Shown here: one piece after another, positions 18,044 through 26,622 of the stretch | Position numbering within the stretch: position 1 is the first letter of the stretch | Layout of the letters: every line of letters starts with the position of its first letter | DNA from: JBMOKT01 sp049323895 | GTDB lineage: Bacteria > Bacillota > Peptococcia > Peptococcales > BICA1-8 | NCBI GenBank assembly: GCA_049323895.1 | Contig: JBMOKT010000013.1 | Location: forward strand, 508,049-572,048 | DNA length: 64,000 nt | Direction of reading: 5' to 3' | Program-made: the position numbers and the translations under genes | Notes under the pieces: generated by a model | Seen by the model: only the letters and a program-made list of their open reading frames with translations | The model's database searches: none | What the model was told of the DNA's origin: nothing

Positions 18044-18132
18044 CTAAACAATCTCTAATTATTATGGGCAGGAGGTGGTTGTGCAATAACTTTTATCTGC
18101 AAGCGCTTTACTAAATTACTGGAGGTGTATTT

Positions 18133-19476
18133 ATGTCCGATACGGTAACCACAAGTAAATTTGAATGGTCAGATCTTGTGAAAAAAGAAGACTGGTGGGC
18201 AATTTGGCTGGGATTTATAGTCCTTTTACTTTCCTTTATTAGTTCTACTACTGGTGCCTTTAAATTTAAGGCTGCTAAGCTTGGTACATGGGGTACCGAA
18301 AAAGCCCCTAGTATTCTAGATTCCTTTAGCGGTATTTTGCCTTCTTTATTGTTTACTTTAATAGTGTTGGGTGCTTTATTTGCTATAGGCTTGAAGGTAA
18401 TGGGAAAAGATGTAGGAAAATTTGTCATGGCATTTCCAGTTGTTTTCATTCTATCTACTATAGCCTATTTATTTGCCGCAAATGCAGGTATAAAAAACTA
18501 TTTAGGTTATGCTTTCTGGGCCTTAGGTCTGGGCCTGCTGGTAAGTAATACCGTAAAGACCCCCGAATGGCTAAAACCGGCAGTCATGACTGAATATTAT
18601 ATCAAGACAGGTCTCGTATTATTAGGTGCCGGAATTCTGTTTTCCAATATTGTAGCTTTTGGTATTTATGGTTTGGGGATTGCCTGGCTGGTAACTCCAG
18701 TTGTAGTAATTTTTATGTGGTACTATGGAACACGGGTTTTAAAAATGGTCAGCAAGCCCATGGTAATTGTCATTGCCACAGCTACTTCCGTATGCGGTGT
18801 TTCGGCTGCTATCGCAGCAGCAGCGGCTTCAAAAGCAAAAAAAGACGACTTAACCTTCGCAATAGGTTTAACCCTTATTTTCACTGTACTTATGATGATA
18901 GGCATGCCTTTAATCATTAAAGCGGTAGGAATGGATCCTATGATAGGCGGGGCTTGGATGGGCGGAACTATTGATGCCACTGGTGCCGTTGTTCTAGCCG
19001 GTGAAGCCCTAGGTCCTGTTGCCGCTCAAGTTGCTGCAATGGTTAAGATGATTCAAAACGTTTTAATAGGTGTAATTGCCTTTGCCATTGCTGTTTTCTG
19101 GGTAACAAAAGTTGAGAAAGACGAAGACGGTCCCGCGGTAGGTGCCAGCGAGATTTGGCATCGCTTCCCCAAATTCATCCTAGGTTTTATCGCCGCTTCC
19201 GTGATTTTCTCATTCATAGTAGAGCCAGCTATGGGCACAAAGGCAACAAAAGGCGTATTAGACCTGGCAAAAGGCTTTAGAGGATGGTGTTTCTGTTTAG
19301 CATTCACCTGCATTGGTTTGGAATCCAACTTCAAAGAGATGGCAGAACTGGTACAAGGAGGAAAGCCACTTTGGCTGTATATCGTAGGTCAATCCTTCAA
19401 CCTAGTGTTGACCTTACTTGTAGCCTGGTTGTTACTAAGCGGAGTTATCTTCCCCATTCCGCAGCTAACCGTATAA
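18133..19476 (+). CDS. YeiH-family putative sulfate/sulfite exporter, copy 1
   Basis: This is an integral membrane protein of the YeiH family (Cons_hypoth698), annotated elsewhere as a putative sulfate export transporter; the true substrate is not established. It has 447 residues with about ten hydrophobic segments, the conserved ATATSVCGVSAAIAAAAA stretch near 215-232, GGTIDATGAVV near 277, and GLESNFKEMAELVQGGKPLW near 395. GGAGGTG precedes the ATG. Two close paralogues follow on the same strand, each with its own terminator and leader, so the three are separate transcription units. Copy 1 is the most divergent in the first 170 residues. Confidence 0.88.
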   Translation: MSDTVTTSKFEWSDLVKKEDWWAIWLGFIVLLLSFISSTTGAFKFKAAKLGTWGTEKAPSILDSFSGILPSLLFTLIVLGALFAIGLKVMGKDVGKFVMAFPVVFILSTIAYLFAANAGIKNYLGYAFWALGLGLLVSNTVKTPEWLKPAVMTEYYIKTGLVLLGAGILFSNIVAFGIYGLGIAWLVTPVVVIFMWYYGTRVLKMVSKPMVIVIATATSVCGVSAAIAAAAASKAKKDDLTFAIGLTLIFTVLMMIGMPLIIKAVGMDPMIGGAWMGGTIDATGAVVLAGEALGPVAAQVAAMVKMIQNVLIGVIAFAIAVFWVTKVEKDEDGPAVGASEIWHRFPKFILGFIAASVIFSFIVEPAMGTKATKGVLDLAKGFRGWCFCLAFTCIGLESNFKEMAELVQGGKPLWLYIVGQSFNLVLTLLVAWLLLSGVIFPIPQLTV

Positions 19477-19486
19477 TCAAACTCAT

Positions 19487-19510
19487 GCCGAGCGTAAGCT
19501 CGGCTTTTTT
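19487..19510 (+). terminator. Intrinsic terminator after yeiH copy 1
   Basis: GCCGAGC pairs with GCTCGGC around GTAA and is followed by six T, just past the stop codon. Confidence 0.9.
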
Positions 19511-19521
19511 ATCGGAAAAAA

Positions 19522-19603
19522 TAAATATTTAGTTTTGGATCACTAGCCCAGTACAGCTTTTTTAATGTGTTTTACTAGCCACTAACGGCGCAGGCGGTTT
19601 TTT
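19522..19603 (-). repeat. Dispersed 83-bp repeat, copy 1
   Basis: The reverse complement of this segment matches 33984-34067 with only a handful of differences over about 82 bases. The shared core includes GTGGCTAGTAAAACACATTA and AAAAAAGCTGTACTGGGCTA. It has no coding capacity. The remaining bases up to the next gene (19604-19905) are AT-rich and contain nothing else recognisable. Confidence 0.85.
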
Positions 19604-19905
19604 CTTTCCCTATGAATATAACGAAATTATTTTAATGCTCATCATCCTTCTAATTTTCCGCTCCCCTATCTATTTTTCCTGATTTGCTATATTAGTCTAA
19701 AATTATTTATAACGTAATTATAGATAAAATATATTTTCTGTTCTAAATTAGTAATTATGATGGATTTAAATAAATCTTTTCTGTTTATATAATGAAAATG
19801 TAATTTTATTTTATGAAACAAATTAGTTTTATTAATGGGGGGTGTGATTTTAAAGATTCTGATTAATAACGCATTAAAATTTTTTTATCTCGGAGGTGCT
19901 TTACA

Positions 19906-21249
19906 ATGTCGGATATCGTAACTTCTAGTAAATTTAAGTGGTCAGATTTACTAAAAAAAGAAGACTGGTGGGCAATTTGGCTTGGTCTTATTGTAATTAT
20001 TCTCGCTGCTATAAGTAAATCTACTGGTGCCTTTGCCTTTAAAGCGGCAAAAATAGCCACCTGGGGAAATGCAAAAGCTCCCAGCATGATGAATGCCTTT
20101 GACGGTCAAGCAGGACTGCTTGTTTTCACACTAATAGTGTTAGGTGCATTGTTCGCTCTAGGTTTAAAATTCATGGGTGAAGATGTTAAAGGCTTTTTAA
20201 TTGCCTTTCCAGTAATATTTATCTTAGCTACAATCGCTTATGTATTTGGTGCTCAGGCTACAATGAAAAAATACATTGAGTATGCGTTCTGGGCCTTGGT
20301 CGTTGGCTTGGCAGTTAGTAATACAATTAAAACCCCAGATTGGCTAAAGCCTGCCGTTAGAACAGAATACTATATTAAAACAGGTCTTGTACTCATGGGT
20401 GCAGAAGTATTGTTCTCAAACGTTGTAAAATTTGGCGTATACGGGCTTGGCATAGCCTGGTTTGTTACACCGGTAGTAATAATCTTTATGTGGCTGTACG
20501 GCACAAGAGTTTTAAAAATGGTTAGTAAGCCCATGGTAATTGTAATCGCTACAGCAACTTCCGTCTGCGGTGTTTCTGCAGCCATCGCCGCTGCTGCAGC
20601 ATCTAAGGCTAAAAAGGATGACTTAACTTTTGCCATTGGTTTATCCCTAATCTTTACTGTTTTAATGATGGTAGGTATGCCTATCTTCATAAAAGCTATA
20701 AATATGGATCCCATGGTCGGCGGAGCTTGGATTGGTGGTACCGTTGATGCAACAGGTGCCGTAGTCCTGGCTGGTGAAGCATTAGGTCCCCTAGGCGGTC
20801 AAGTCGCTGCATTAGTTAAGATGATTCAGAATGTTTTAATTGGTGTTATCGCCTTTGCTATCGCCGTATTCTTTGCAACTAAAGTAGAAAAGGACGTTGA
20901 TGGTCCAGCTGTTGGAATAGATGAAATCTGGCATCGTTTCCCCAAATTTATCCTTGGTTTCATAGTTGCTTCTGTAATATTTTCCTTTTTCGTTGAACCT
21001 TCAATTGGAACTAAAGAAACAAAGGCAATATTGAGCCTTAGTGGAAGCTGGAAAGCTTGGTGTTTCTGTATGGCCTTTGTTAGTATAGGTTTAGAATCCA
21101 ACTTCAAAGAAATGGCCGAACTGGTTCAAGGCGGTAAGCCACTATGGTTATACATTGTGGGTCAAAGCTTCAACCTAGTTCTCACATTACTTGTTGCTTG
21201 GTTGTTATTAAGCGGAGTAATCTTCCCAATTCCACAATTAACAGTATAA
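19906..21249 (+). CDS. YeiH-family putative sulfate/sulfite exporter, copy 2
   Basis: This 447-residue membrane protein is a close paralogue of the neighbouring copies; by eye most residues match copy 3, including ATMKKYIEYAFWALVVGL and KTGLVLMGAEVLFSNVVKFG. The family segments ATATSVCGVSAAIAAAAA and the conserved C-terminal 55 residues are intact, so it should be functional. CTCGGAGGTG precedes the ATG. A run of G (GGGGGGTGTG) lies some 65 bases upstream where copies 1 and 3 have GCAGGAGGTGGT. Its own terminator follows. Substrate is unknown; sulfite, sulfate or a small sulfonate is the family-based guess. Confidence 0.88.
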   Translation: MSDIVTSSKFKWSDLLKKEDWWAIWLGLIVIILAAISKSTGAFAFKAAKIATWGNAKAPSMMNAFDGQAGLLVFTLIVLGALFALGLKFMGEDVKGFLIAFPVIFILATIAYVFGAQATMKKYIEYAFWALVVGLAVSNTIKTPDWLKPAVRTEYYIKTGLVLMGAEVLFSNVVKFGVYGLGIAWFVTPVVIIFMWLYGTRVLKMVSKPMVIVIATATSVCGVSAAIAAAAASKAKKDDLTFAIGLSLIFTVLMMVGMPIFIKAINMDPMVGGAWIGGTVDATGAVVLAGEALGPLGGQVAALVKMIQNVLIGVIAFAIAVFFATKVEKDVDGPAVGIDEIWHRFPKFILGFIVASVIFSFFVEPSIGTKETKAILSLSGSWKAWCFCMAFVSIGLESNFKEMAELVQGGKPLWLYIVGQSFNLVLTLLVAWLLLSGVIFPIPQLTV

Positions 21250-21262
21250 TAAACAACTACTG

Positions 21263-21293
21263 AAACACCATCTATTAGGATGGTGTTTTTTTA
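21263..21293 (+). terminator. Intrinsic terminator after yeiH copy 2
   Basis: AACACCATC pairs with GATGGTGTT around a short loop, followed by a run of T. Confidence 0.9.
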
Positions 21294-21446
21294 TTCTGTA
21301 TGAAATTAGGCTAAGTTTATACTGAATGAAAATATATGTTCAACTGCTATGTCTGCGGAAAAATGGTAGTAAAGCATGATATAAACTGAATTTGTAATAA
21401 CTTATAATTTACTTATCAAACAATTTTATGACACCTATGCTCAGCT

Positions 21447-21464
21447 TTGTGATGAGTTTAACAA
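21447..21464. promoter_or_regulatory. Candidate LysR operator upstream of yeiH copy 3
   Basis: TTGTGATGAGTTTAACAA has the TTGT-N10-ACAA form and shares the left half and most of the right half with the site before copy 1. It lies 72 bases before the start codon and directly before GCAGGAGGTGGT. Confidence 0.5.
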
Positions 21465-21535
21465 TTGCAGGAGGTGGTAGTTAGAGATAATTTTTTAAAA
21501 ATTTAATCTTATATAAATAATTTGGAGGTGTATTT

Positions 21536-22873
21536 ATGTCAGATGTAGTAACTGCGAGTAAATTTAAATGGTCGGATTTACTAAAAAAAGAAGATTGGTG
21601 GGCTATTTGGCTAGGACTCATCGTAATTATTATTGCCGCCATCAGTAAATCAACAGGTGCTTTTAAATTTAATGCTGCCAAAATTGCCACTTGGGGTAAT
21701 GAAAAAGTACCCAGCTTTTTAGGCTCCTTTGATGTTGCAAGCCTATTAATTACTATGGTTGTTTTATGTGCATTGTTCTGTATTGGATTAAAGTTTATGG
21801 GCGAAGATATTCCTAAATTTGCAATTGCTTTCCCTATTATCTTTATTTTAGCTGCAATTGCCTATATTATTGGTGCTCAAGTTACAATGAAAAAATATGT
21901 AGAGTATGCATTTTGGGCCTTAGTTGTCGGCTTATTAATAAGTAATACAGTTAAAACGCCCGACTGGTTAAAACCAGCTGTTAAAACAGAGTATTACATT
22001 AAAACAGGTCTCGTTTTAATGGGTGCAGAAGTACTTTTCTCCAATGTTGTTAAGTTTGGGATATATGGTCTTGGTGTTGCCTGGTTCGTTACACCGGTAG
22101 TAATAATTTTTATGTGGCTTTACGGAACAAGAGTTCTTAAAATGGTAAGCAAACCAATGGTTATCGTTATTGCTACCGCTACCTCCGTGTGCGGTGTATC
22201 CGCTGCTATCGCTGCTGCTGCAGCATCCAAGGCAAAGAAAGACGACCTTACTTTTGCCATCGGTTTATCTCTTATCTTCACTGTTTTAATGATGGTTGGT
22301 ATGCCAATCTTTATTAAAGCCGTTGGGATGGACCCCATGGTTGGCGGTGCTTGGATTGGCGGTACAGTAGACTCTACAGGTGCTGTTGTTCTAGCCGGTG
22401 AAGCTCTTGGTAAGCTAGGCGGTCAGGTGGCTGCCATGGTAAAAATGATTCAAAACGTACTGATTGGTATTATTGCCTTTGCCATTGCTGTATTCTTTGC
22501 AACCAAGGTTGAGAAAGATGCAGATGGTCCTTCCGTTGGTTTAGATGAAATCTGGCACCGCTTCCCCAAATTTATCCTTGGTTTTATTGGTGCTTCGTTA
22601 ATATTCTCCTTCATTATTGAGCCAACAATGGGTGCAAAAGAAACAAAAGCATTATTAGGTCTGACAGGAGGCTGGAAAGGCTGGTGCTTCTGTATGGCCT
22701 TCGTCTCCATCGGCTTAGAGTCTAACTTTAAAGAAATGGCCGAACTGGTCCAAGGCGGAAAGCCACTATGGTTATACATTGTGGGTCAAAGCTTCAACTT
22801 AGTGCTTACACTTCTGGTGGCTTGGCTATTGCTCAGCGGTATCATTTTCCCAATTCCACAATTGGCAGTTTAA
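21536..22873 (+). CDS. YeiH-family putative sulfate/sulfite exporter, copy 3
   Basis: This 445-residue membrane protein is the third tandem paralogue. It carries all family segments (ATATSVCGVSAAIAAAAA, GGTVDSTGAVVLAGEALG and the GLESNFKEMAEL region) and is two residues shorter near position 65. GGAGGTG precedes the ATG. The coding sequence differs from copy 2 mainly at synonymous sites, so the duplication is not recent but the protein is under constraint. A strong terminator follows, and then a small membrane-protein gene on the same strand. Confidence 0.88.
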   Translation: MSDVVTASKFKWSDLLKKEDWWAIWLGLIVIIIAAISKSTGAFKFNAAKIATWGNEKVPSFLGSFDVASLLITMVVLCALFCIGLKFMGEDIPKFAIAFPIIFILAAIAYIIGAQVTMKKYVEYAFWALVVGLLISNTVKTPDWLKPAVKTEYYIKTGLVLMGAEVLFSNVVKFGIYGLGVAWFVTPVVIIFMWLYGTRVLKMVSKPMVIVIATATSVCGVSAAIAAAAASKAKKDDLTFAIGLSLIFTVLMMVGMPIFIKAVGMDPMVGGAWIGGTVDSTGAVVLAGEALGKLGGQVAAMVKMIQNVLIGIIAFAIAVFFATKVEKDADGPSVGLDEIWHRFPKFILGFIGASLIFSFIIEPTMGAKETKALLGLTGGWKGWCFCMAFVSIGLESNFKEMAELVQGGKPLWLYIVGQSFNLVLTLLVAWLLLSGIIFPIPQLAV

Positions 22874-22876
22874 GAG

Positions 22877-22909
22877 TTAAAAAAATCGCCTCCGGGCGAT
22901 TTTTTTAAC
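22877..22909. terminator. Symmetric terminator after yeiH copy 3
   Basis: GTTAAAAAAATCGCC pairs perfectly with GGCGATTTTTTTAAC around a TCCG loop. It can terminate in either direction. Confidence 0.9.
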
Positions 22910-23026
22910 TCCTAGCATAAAGATAGTAGAATTGAGGGATTTACACAGAAACAATTTAACAATATAATTAAATCCTAAACAATAATTGCTAAATTGTTTA
23001 ACTAAAAACCATAAGGGGTGTCGAAA

Positions 23027-23317
23027 TTGAAGGGTCAAAGGGCTATTAATTATTTTAGTGTACTTGTTATTGTACTGGTAATTGCTACAGCAATCTTTAT
23101 TATGCAAAACGGTTTAGGTTTGATTGAGGGCTTAGATTTTGGTCCAGGGCAATACTATTATACCGACATACCCGGTTGGGAGAAGATTTTCTTTGGTGAA
23201 AAAAGTATAAATATCGGGACTGACAACCCCCTCCTGTTCTTTGGAATATTTTTTATTTGGGGCTTTGCCTGTTATAAGTTTTTAGTCTGGATAGATAAAA
23301 AATGGAAGCATCGTTAA
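23027..23317 (+). CDS. Small two-helix membrane protein, unknown family (paralogue A)
   Basis: This 96-residue protein has one hydrophobic helix near the N-terminus (YFSVLVIVLVIATAIFI), a polar middle with GPGQYYYTDIPGW, and a second helix in NPLLFFGIFFIWGFACYKFL, ending in basic residues. I do not recognise the family. A clear paralogue sits at 24322-24594 on the other strand, sharing the YYYTD motif and the GTxxPxLFFGIFF segment. I choose the TTG at 23027, which has AAGGGG eight bases upstream; a GTG at 23018 overlaps that site. Its place between a yeiH-like gene and LysR genes suggests an accessory role in the same transport system. Confidence 0.75.
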   Translation: MKGQRAINYFSVLVIVLVIATAIFIMQNGLGLIEGLDFGPGQYYYTDIPGWEKIFFGEKSINIGTDNPLLFFGIFFIWGFACYKFLVWIDKKWKHR

Positions 23318-23332
23318 GATGCTTCCTTTTTT
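23304..23332 (+). terminator. Intrinsic terminator overlapping the small-protein stop
   Basis: GGAAGCATC pairs with GATGCTTCC, the stop codon lies in the loop, and six T follow. Confidence 0.9.
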
Positions 23333-23384
23333 ATACTTATCAGATTTCGCAGTCGCTAAAGGCTCGGCGTAAGCCGTGTTTTCT

Positions 23385-24296
23385 TTAACCCTCAAGAATT
23401 TCTTTTGCTTCTTCAGACTTTATAAACCTCAGAAACTCCTCCGCTGCCTGGGTGCGGAACTTCTTCTTATGGTAAATAAAAGTAAACTCCCTCTCAAAAC
23501 TATCCTCTTTAAACCCTAGTTGAGCCAACTGCTTCATTTTTACTTTTTCCTTAGCAGCCCATTTAGATATAATAGAAATTCCTAACCCGCTTTCTACTGC
23601 AGCCTTTATAGCTGAAGTACTGCCCAGCTCCATAATGACATTCAGGTTATTGGCAACGAATCCGGTCTTTTTTAAATGATGTTCTGTTTCAATTCTTGTC
23701 CCCGAACCCTTCTCCCTTGAAATAAAGGGAAACTTATCTAGTTCAAATACCGATATCTTATCCTGTTGGGCCCAGGGGTGGTCATGGGATACAATCAGGA
23801 CAAGCTGGTCTTTCAAAAATACATCTGTTTCTATATCTTTGGATGATACCGGACCCTCTACTAAGCCGATATCCAAAGAAGTATCATGGATCTTTGTTTC
23901 AATATCCTCTGTGTTTCCTACTTCCAGGGAAAGTTCAACCTCCGGATACTTTTTCTTAAAGGCCCCCAAAAGATAAGGGGCAATATATTCACCTATAGTG
24001 GTACTGGCCCCTATCAATAACCTTCCCTTAATTGTCCCGGTCAGTTCCTGCATCTCTCTTTCCAGTTCACTCTGATATTTACTCATCTGATTAGCATATT
24101 TTAATAAAAGATGCCCGGCCTCAGTTAGAGTGATATTTCTGCTGACCCGGTCAAATAACCTGGTTCCATAATATTCTTCCAGCATCTGTATCTGGAAACT
24201 AACGGCAGGCTGGGTAAGAAATAGAGCTTTTGCAGCTTTTGAGAAACTTTTTTTATCAACTACTGTTAAAAATACCCTGATACTATCATTTAGCAA
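23385..24296 (-). CDS. LysR-family regulator (CysB/YeiE/CbbR-like), copy 1
   Basis: The N-terminal winged helix-turn-helix reads SIRVFLTVVDKKSFSKAAK and LFLTQPAVSFQIQMLE; the C-terminal part is a periplasmic-binding-like effector domain (GRLLIGASTTIGEYIAPYLL). It belongs to the group containing YeiE and CbbR, and YeiE is the usual regulator next to yeiH. The TTG at 24296 is chosen because AGGTGG lies seven bases upstream and the resulting sequence aligns exactly with the ATG start of the paralogue at 26506. The product is 303 residues. Probable targets are the yeiH-like and small membrane-protein genes. Confidence 0.88.
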   Translation of the reverse strand: MLNDSIRVFLTVVDKKSFSKAAKALFLTQPAVSFQIQMLEEYYGTRLFDRVSRNITLTEAGHLLLKYANQMSKYQSELEREMQELTGTIKGRLLIGASTTIGEYIAPYLLGAFKKKYPEVELSLEVGNTEDIETKIHDTSLDIGLVEGPVSSKDIETDVFLKDQLVLIVSHDHPWAQQDKISVFELDKFPFISREKGSGTRIETEHHLKKTGFVANNLNVIMELGSTSAIKAAVESGLGISIISKWAAKEKVKMKQLAQLGFKEDSFEREFTFIYHKKKFRTQAAEEFLRFIKSEEAKEILEG

Positions 24297-24321
24297 ATTA
24301 TTATCCACCTTTCTTATGAAA

Positions 24322-24594
24322 TTAATTCCTGCTTTCCAGCCACTTTAAGAAGTACCAGCAACCCACTGACCAACCAAAGAAAATACCAAAAAACAAAAAA
24401 GGATGGTTAGTACCTAGTTTTTTGCTAAAATCAAATCCTTCTACATCAGTGTAGTAATAATCTCCAGCACCATAAGGCGCTTTGCTAACATCCCAAGGGT
24501 CTGCCACAATCCCATAGACTATGAAGGATAAAATAGATAATACAATTAATAAACTAATTATAGCAGTTTTGCTCATACCCACCTGCTTTTTCAT
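24322..24594 (-). CDS. Small two-helix membrane protein, unknown family (paralogue B)
   Basis: The 90-residue protein has an N-terminal helix (AIISLLIVLSILSFIVYGI), the motif GAGDYYYTDVEGF, and a second helix in HPFLFFGIFFGWSVGCWYFL. It is a paralogue of the protein at 23027-23317; the motif order and spacing are the same. A GAGGTG site lies nine bases before the ATG at 24594; a second ATG six codons in is also possible. It lies 25 bases upstream of the LysR copy 1 gene on the same strand and is likely co-transcribed with it. Function is unknown. Confidence 0.75.
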   Translation of the reverse strand: MKKQVGMSKTAIISLLIVLSILSFIVYGIVADPWDVSKAPYGAGDYYYTDVEGFDFSKKLGTNHPFLFFGIFFGWSVGCWYFLKWLESRN

Positions 24595-24684
24595 TTATAA
24601 ATCACCTCAATTTTCTATTCCACATCATAGTCAAAATTACCTCCCCCTTGTAAAATTTCACGTCCATATTTCATTTAAATGTTA

Positions 24685-25572
24685 CTATGTTGGGAGGATA
24701 GCTTTTTTTAAGACCCATTTCGCATTATCGATGACAAATCTTTTATCATCGTCGGAAAGCTGATTAACCACTTCTAATAACTCTTTAGTTTGGGTATCCA
24801 GACTTACATCCTGCATACCTAAACGGTTATATTTTTTTAATAGGTTTATAAAATCACATATTAGGGAAAAATCCTGGGTATCTAAACCTTGGACTACTTC
24901 ATTTAATTTATCCAGAGAATTGTTCTGGATGCCCAGACTTGACTGCCTTAGAGCTAACTCTTCCGTTTCAGCAAGGAGAAAATAGGTAATGCTTACTCCA
25001 AAAACATTGGCGATGTTTTGTAAAGTGTCCAATGCGGGTTTTACCCTGCCAGTTTCTACCTGCCCGATTAAGCTTAAAGAAACTCCAATTTTTTCAGCCA
25101 ATTGAACCTGGGTTAGATTTTGTTTTTCCCTTAACCGTCGTATTTTATCGCCCAGAGTAAAGCTCTCTTCCAGTTGGAAAAAATAATTAGTAGGAATTTC
25201 TAAAACCTTAGCCAGCTTCTCCAGGGTTTTAAGGGAGGCACATGTTTTACCCCTTTCAATTTCACTGATATGGGTATAGGAAACACCGGATTTTTTGCCT
25301 AGTTCAATTAAGGTTATTTTTTTTTCTTCCCTGATATGTCTTAGCTGAAGACCTATGTTTTCATAGATATTTTTCTTGGCATTAATAAGCAGATTCTCAC
25401 GGGATACTTCTAAAAAGTCAGCAACTTTTTCAAGAATATCATCGCTGAACTCTCGCCGCCCTAAATATATTTCATCCAATATTTCCAAGGGAATATTCAG
25501 GTTCTGCGCAAGCTGGTCAATAGTGTATCCTTTTTCCCTTAAAATTCTGCTTAAATTGTTCCGTGACAACAT
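24685..25572 (-). CDS. Regulator with three tandem XRE-type HTH domains
   Basis: The 295-residue protein contains three consecutive HTH_3-like domains. The first (residues 1-62) is YTIDQLAQNLNIPLEILDEI, the second (about 72-132) is ITLIELGKKSGVSYTHISEI, and the third (about 141-200) is LTQVQLAEKIGVSLSLIGQV. The last 90 residues are helical and lack a known domain. Most XRE regulators have one such domain, sometimes two. The gene is transcribed alone or with the LysR genes around it, on the same strand. Its role is unknown, but it may add control to the transporter cluster. AGAGAGG precedes the ATG at a slightly long distance. Confidence 0.8.
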   Translation of the reverse strand: MLSRNNLSRILREKGYTIDQLAQNLNIPLEILDEIYLGRREFSDDILEKVADFLEVSRENLLINAKKNIYENIGLQLRHIREEKKITLIELGKKSGVSYTHISEIERGKTCASLKTLEKLAKVLEIPTNYFFQLEESFTLGDKIRRLREKQNLTQVQLAEKIGVSLSLIGQVETGRVKPALDTLQNIANVFGVSITYFLLAETEELALRQSSLGIQNNSLDKLNEVVQGLDTQDFSLICDFINLLKKYNRLGMQDVSLDTQTKELLEVVNQLSDDDKRFVIDNAKWVLKKAILPT

Positions 25573-25594
25573 TTAAATTTAACCTCTCTTTAGT

Positions 25595-26506
25595 TTAACA
25601 TTTTAAAATTTCTTTTACCTCATCTATTTTAAGGAAATTTAAAAACTCATATACTGCCTGGGTTCTAAACTTCCTCTCATGGTATATTACTGTAAATTCC
25701 CGCTCAAATTTTGTTTCATTTATATTAATAGCTGCCAGCCTGTTCTCTTTAATCTGTTCTTTGACGGTCCATTTAGAAACAATGGAAATACCCAAACCAT
25801 TAATTACAGCAGCTTTAATTGCAGTGGTACTGCCTAGCTCCATTATAATATTTAATTTTTGCGGGTCAAACCCGACTTTTTTTAAGGCAGTTTCCATGAT
25901 ATATCTGGTTCCTGACCCTTTTTCCCTGGTGATAAAGGGATATTTATCCAATTCAAAAACAGAAATTCCATTTTTATTAACCCAAGGGTGATTGACAGGT
26001 ACAACCAATACTAACTCATCATCTAAGAATTTTTCAACTACAAGGTCTTTGCCGTTTACCGGTCCCTCTACCAGTCCCACATCTAAAGAGGTATCCAGGA
26101 TGCTGGTCTCGATATCTTCGGTATTGGCAACTACTAAGCTGACCTCTACCTCGGGATATTTTCTCTTGAAAATCCCAACTAAATAGGGCAATATATACTC
26201 TCCGATAGTAGAACTGGCACCTATTAAAAGACGACCTTTAATAGTTCCTGTCAATTCCTGCATTTCCCTTTCCAATTGGGCTTGCAGATTACTCATTTCC
26301 TGGGCATACTTAAGCAATAGCTCACCAGCAGCAGTCAAGGTAATGTTTCTGTTAACCCTGTCAAATAATATAGTGCCGTAATACTGCTCCAGCATTTGTA
26401 TTTGAAAGCTGACAGCAGGCTGGGTTAAAAACAAAGATTTAGCTGCCTTGGAAAAATTCCTTTTTTCTGCAACAGCAAGAAAAACTCTAATGCTATCATT
26501 TAACAT
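25595..26506 (-). CDS. LysR-family regulator (CysB/YeiE/CbbR-like), copy 2
   Basis: This 303-residue protein is a paralogue of the LysR protein at 23385-24296, with near-identical DNA-binding helices (LFLTQPAVSFQIQMLE) and a similar effector domain (GRLLIGASSTIGEYILPYL). Because the recognition helix is the same, the two may bind the same operators but respond to different ligands. The ATG at 26506 follows a GGGGGC site; an in-frame extension to 26521 has no homology. It ends 22 bases before the triple-HTH gene on the same strand. Confidence 0.88.
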   Translation of the reverse strand: MLNDSIRVFLAVAEKRNFSKAAKSLFLTQPAVSFQIQMLEQYYGTILFDRVNRNITLTAAGELLLKYAQEMSNLQAQLEREMQELTGTIKGRLLIGASSTIGEYILPYLVGIFKRKYPEVEVSLVVANTEDIETSILDTSLDVGLVEGPVNGKDLVVEKFLDDELVLVVPVNHPWVNKNGISVFELDKYPFITREKGSGTRYIMETALKKVGFDPQKLNIIMELGSTTAIKAAVINGLGISIVSKWTVKEQIKENRLAAININETKFEREFTVIYHERKFRTQAVYEFLNFLKIDEVKEILKC

Positions 26507-26622
26507 TAGGATTGCCCCCAATATTATAAAAATTATTTATTAACTATATTTTCGATATAAATAATTTTTTTCCTTCTTAGGGGAAATCTAATTGATAAAT
26601 TATTATGAATTATTGAAAATTA

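Noticed and set aside
23345..23380. Possible terminator after LysR copy 1
   Set aside because: The CGGC/GCCG stem is only four base pairs and the T tract lies on the wrong side for the minus-strand gene.
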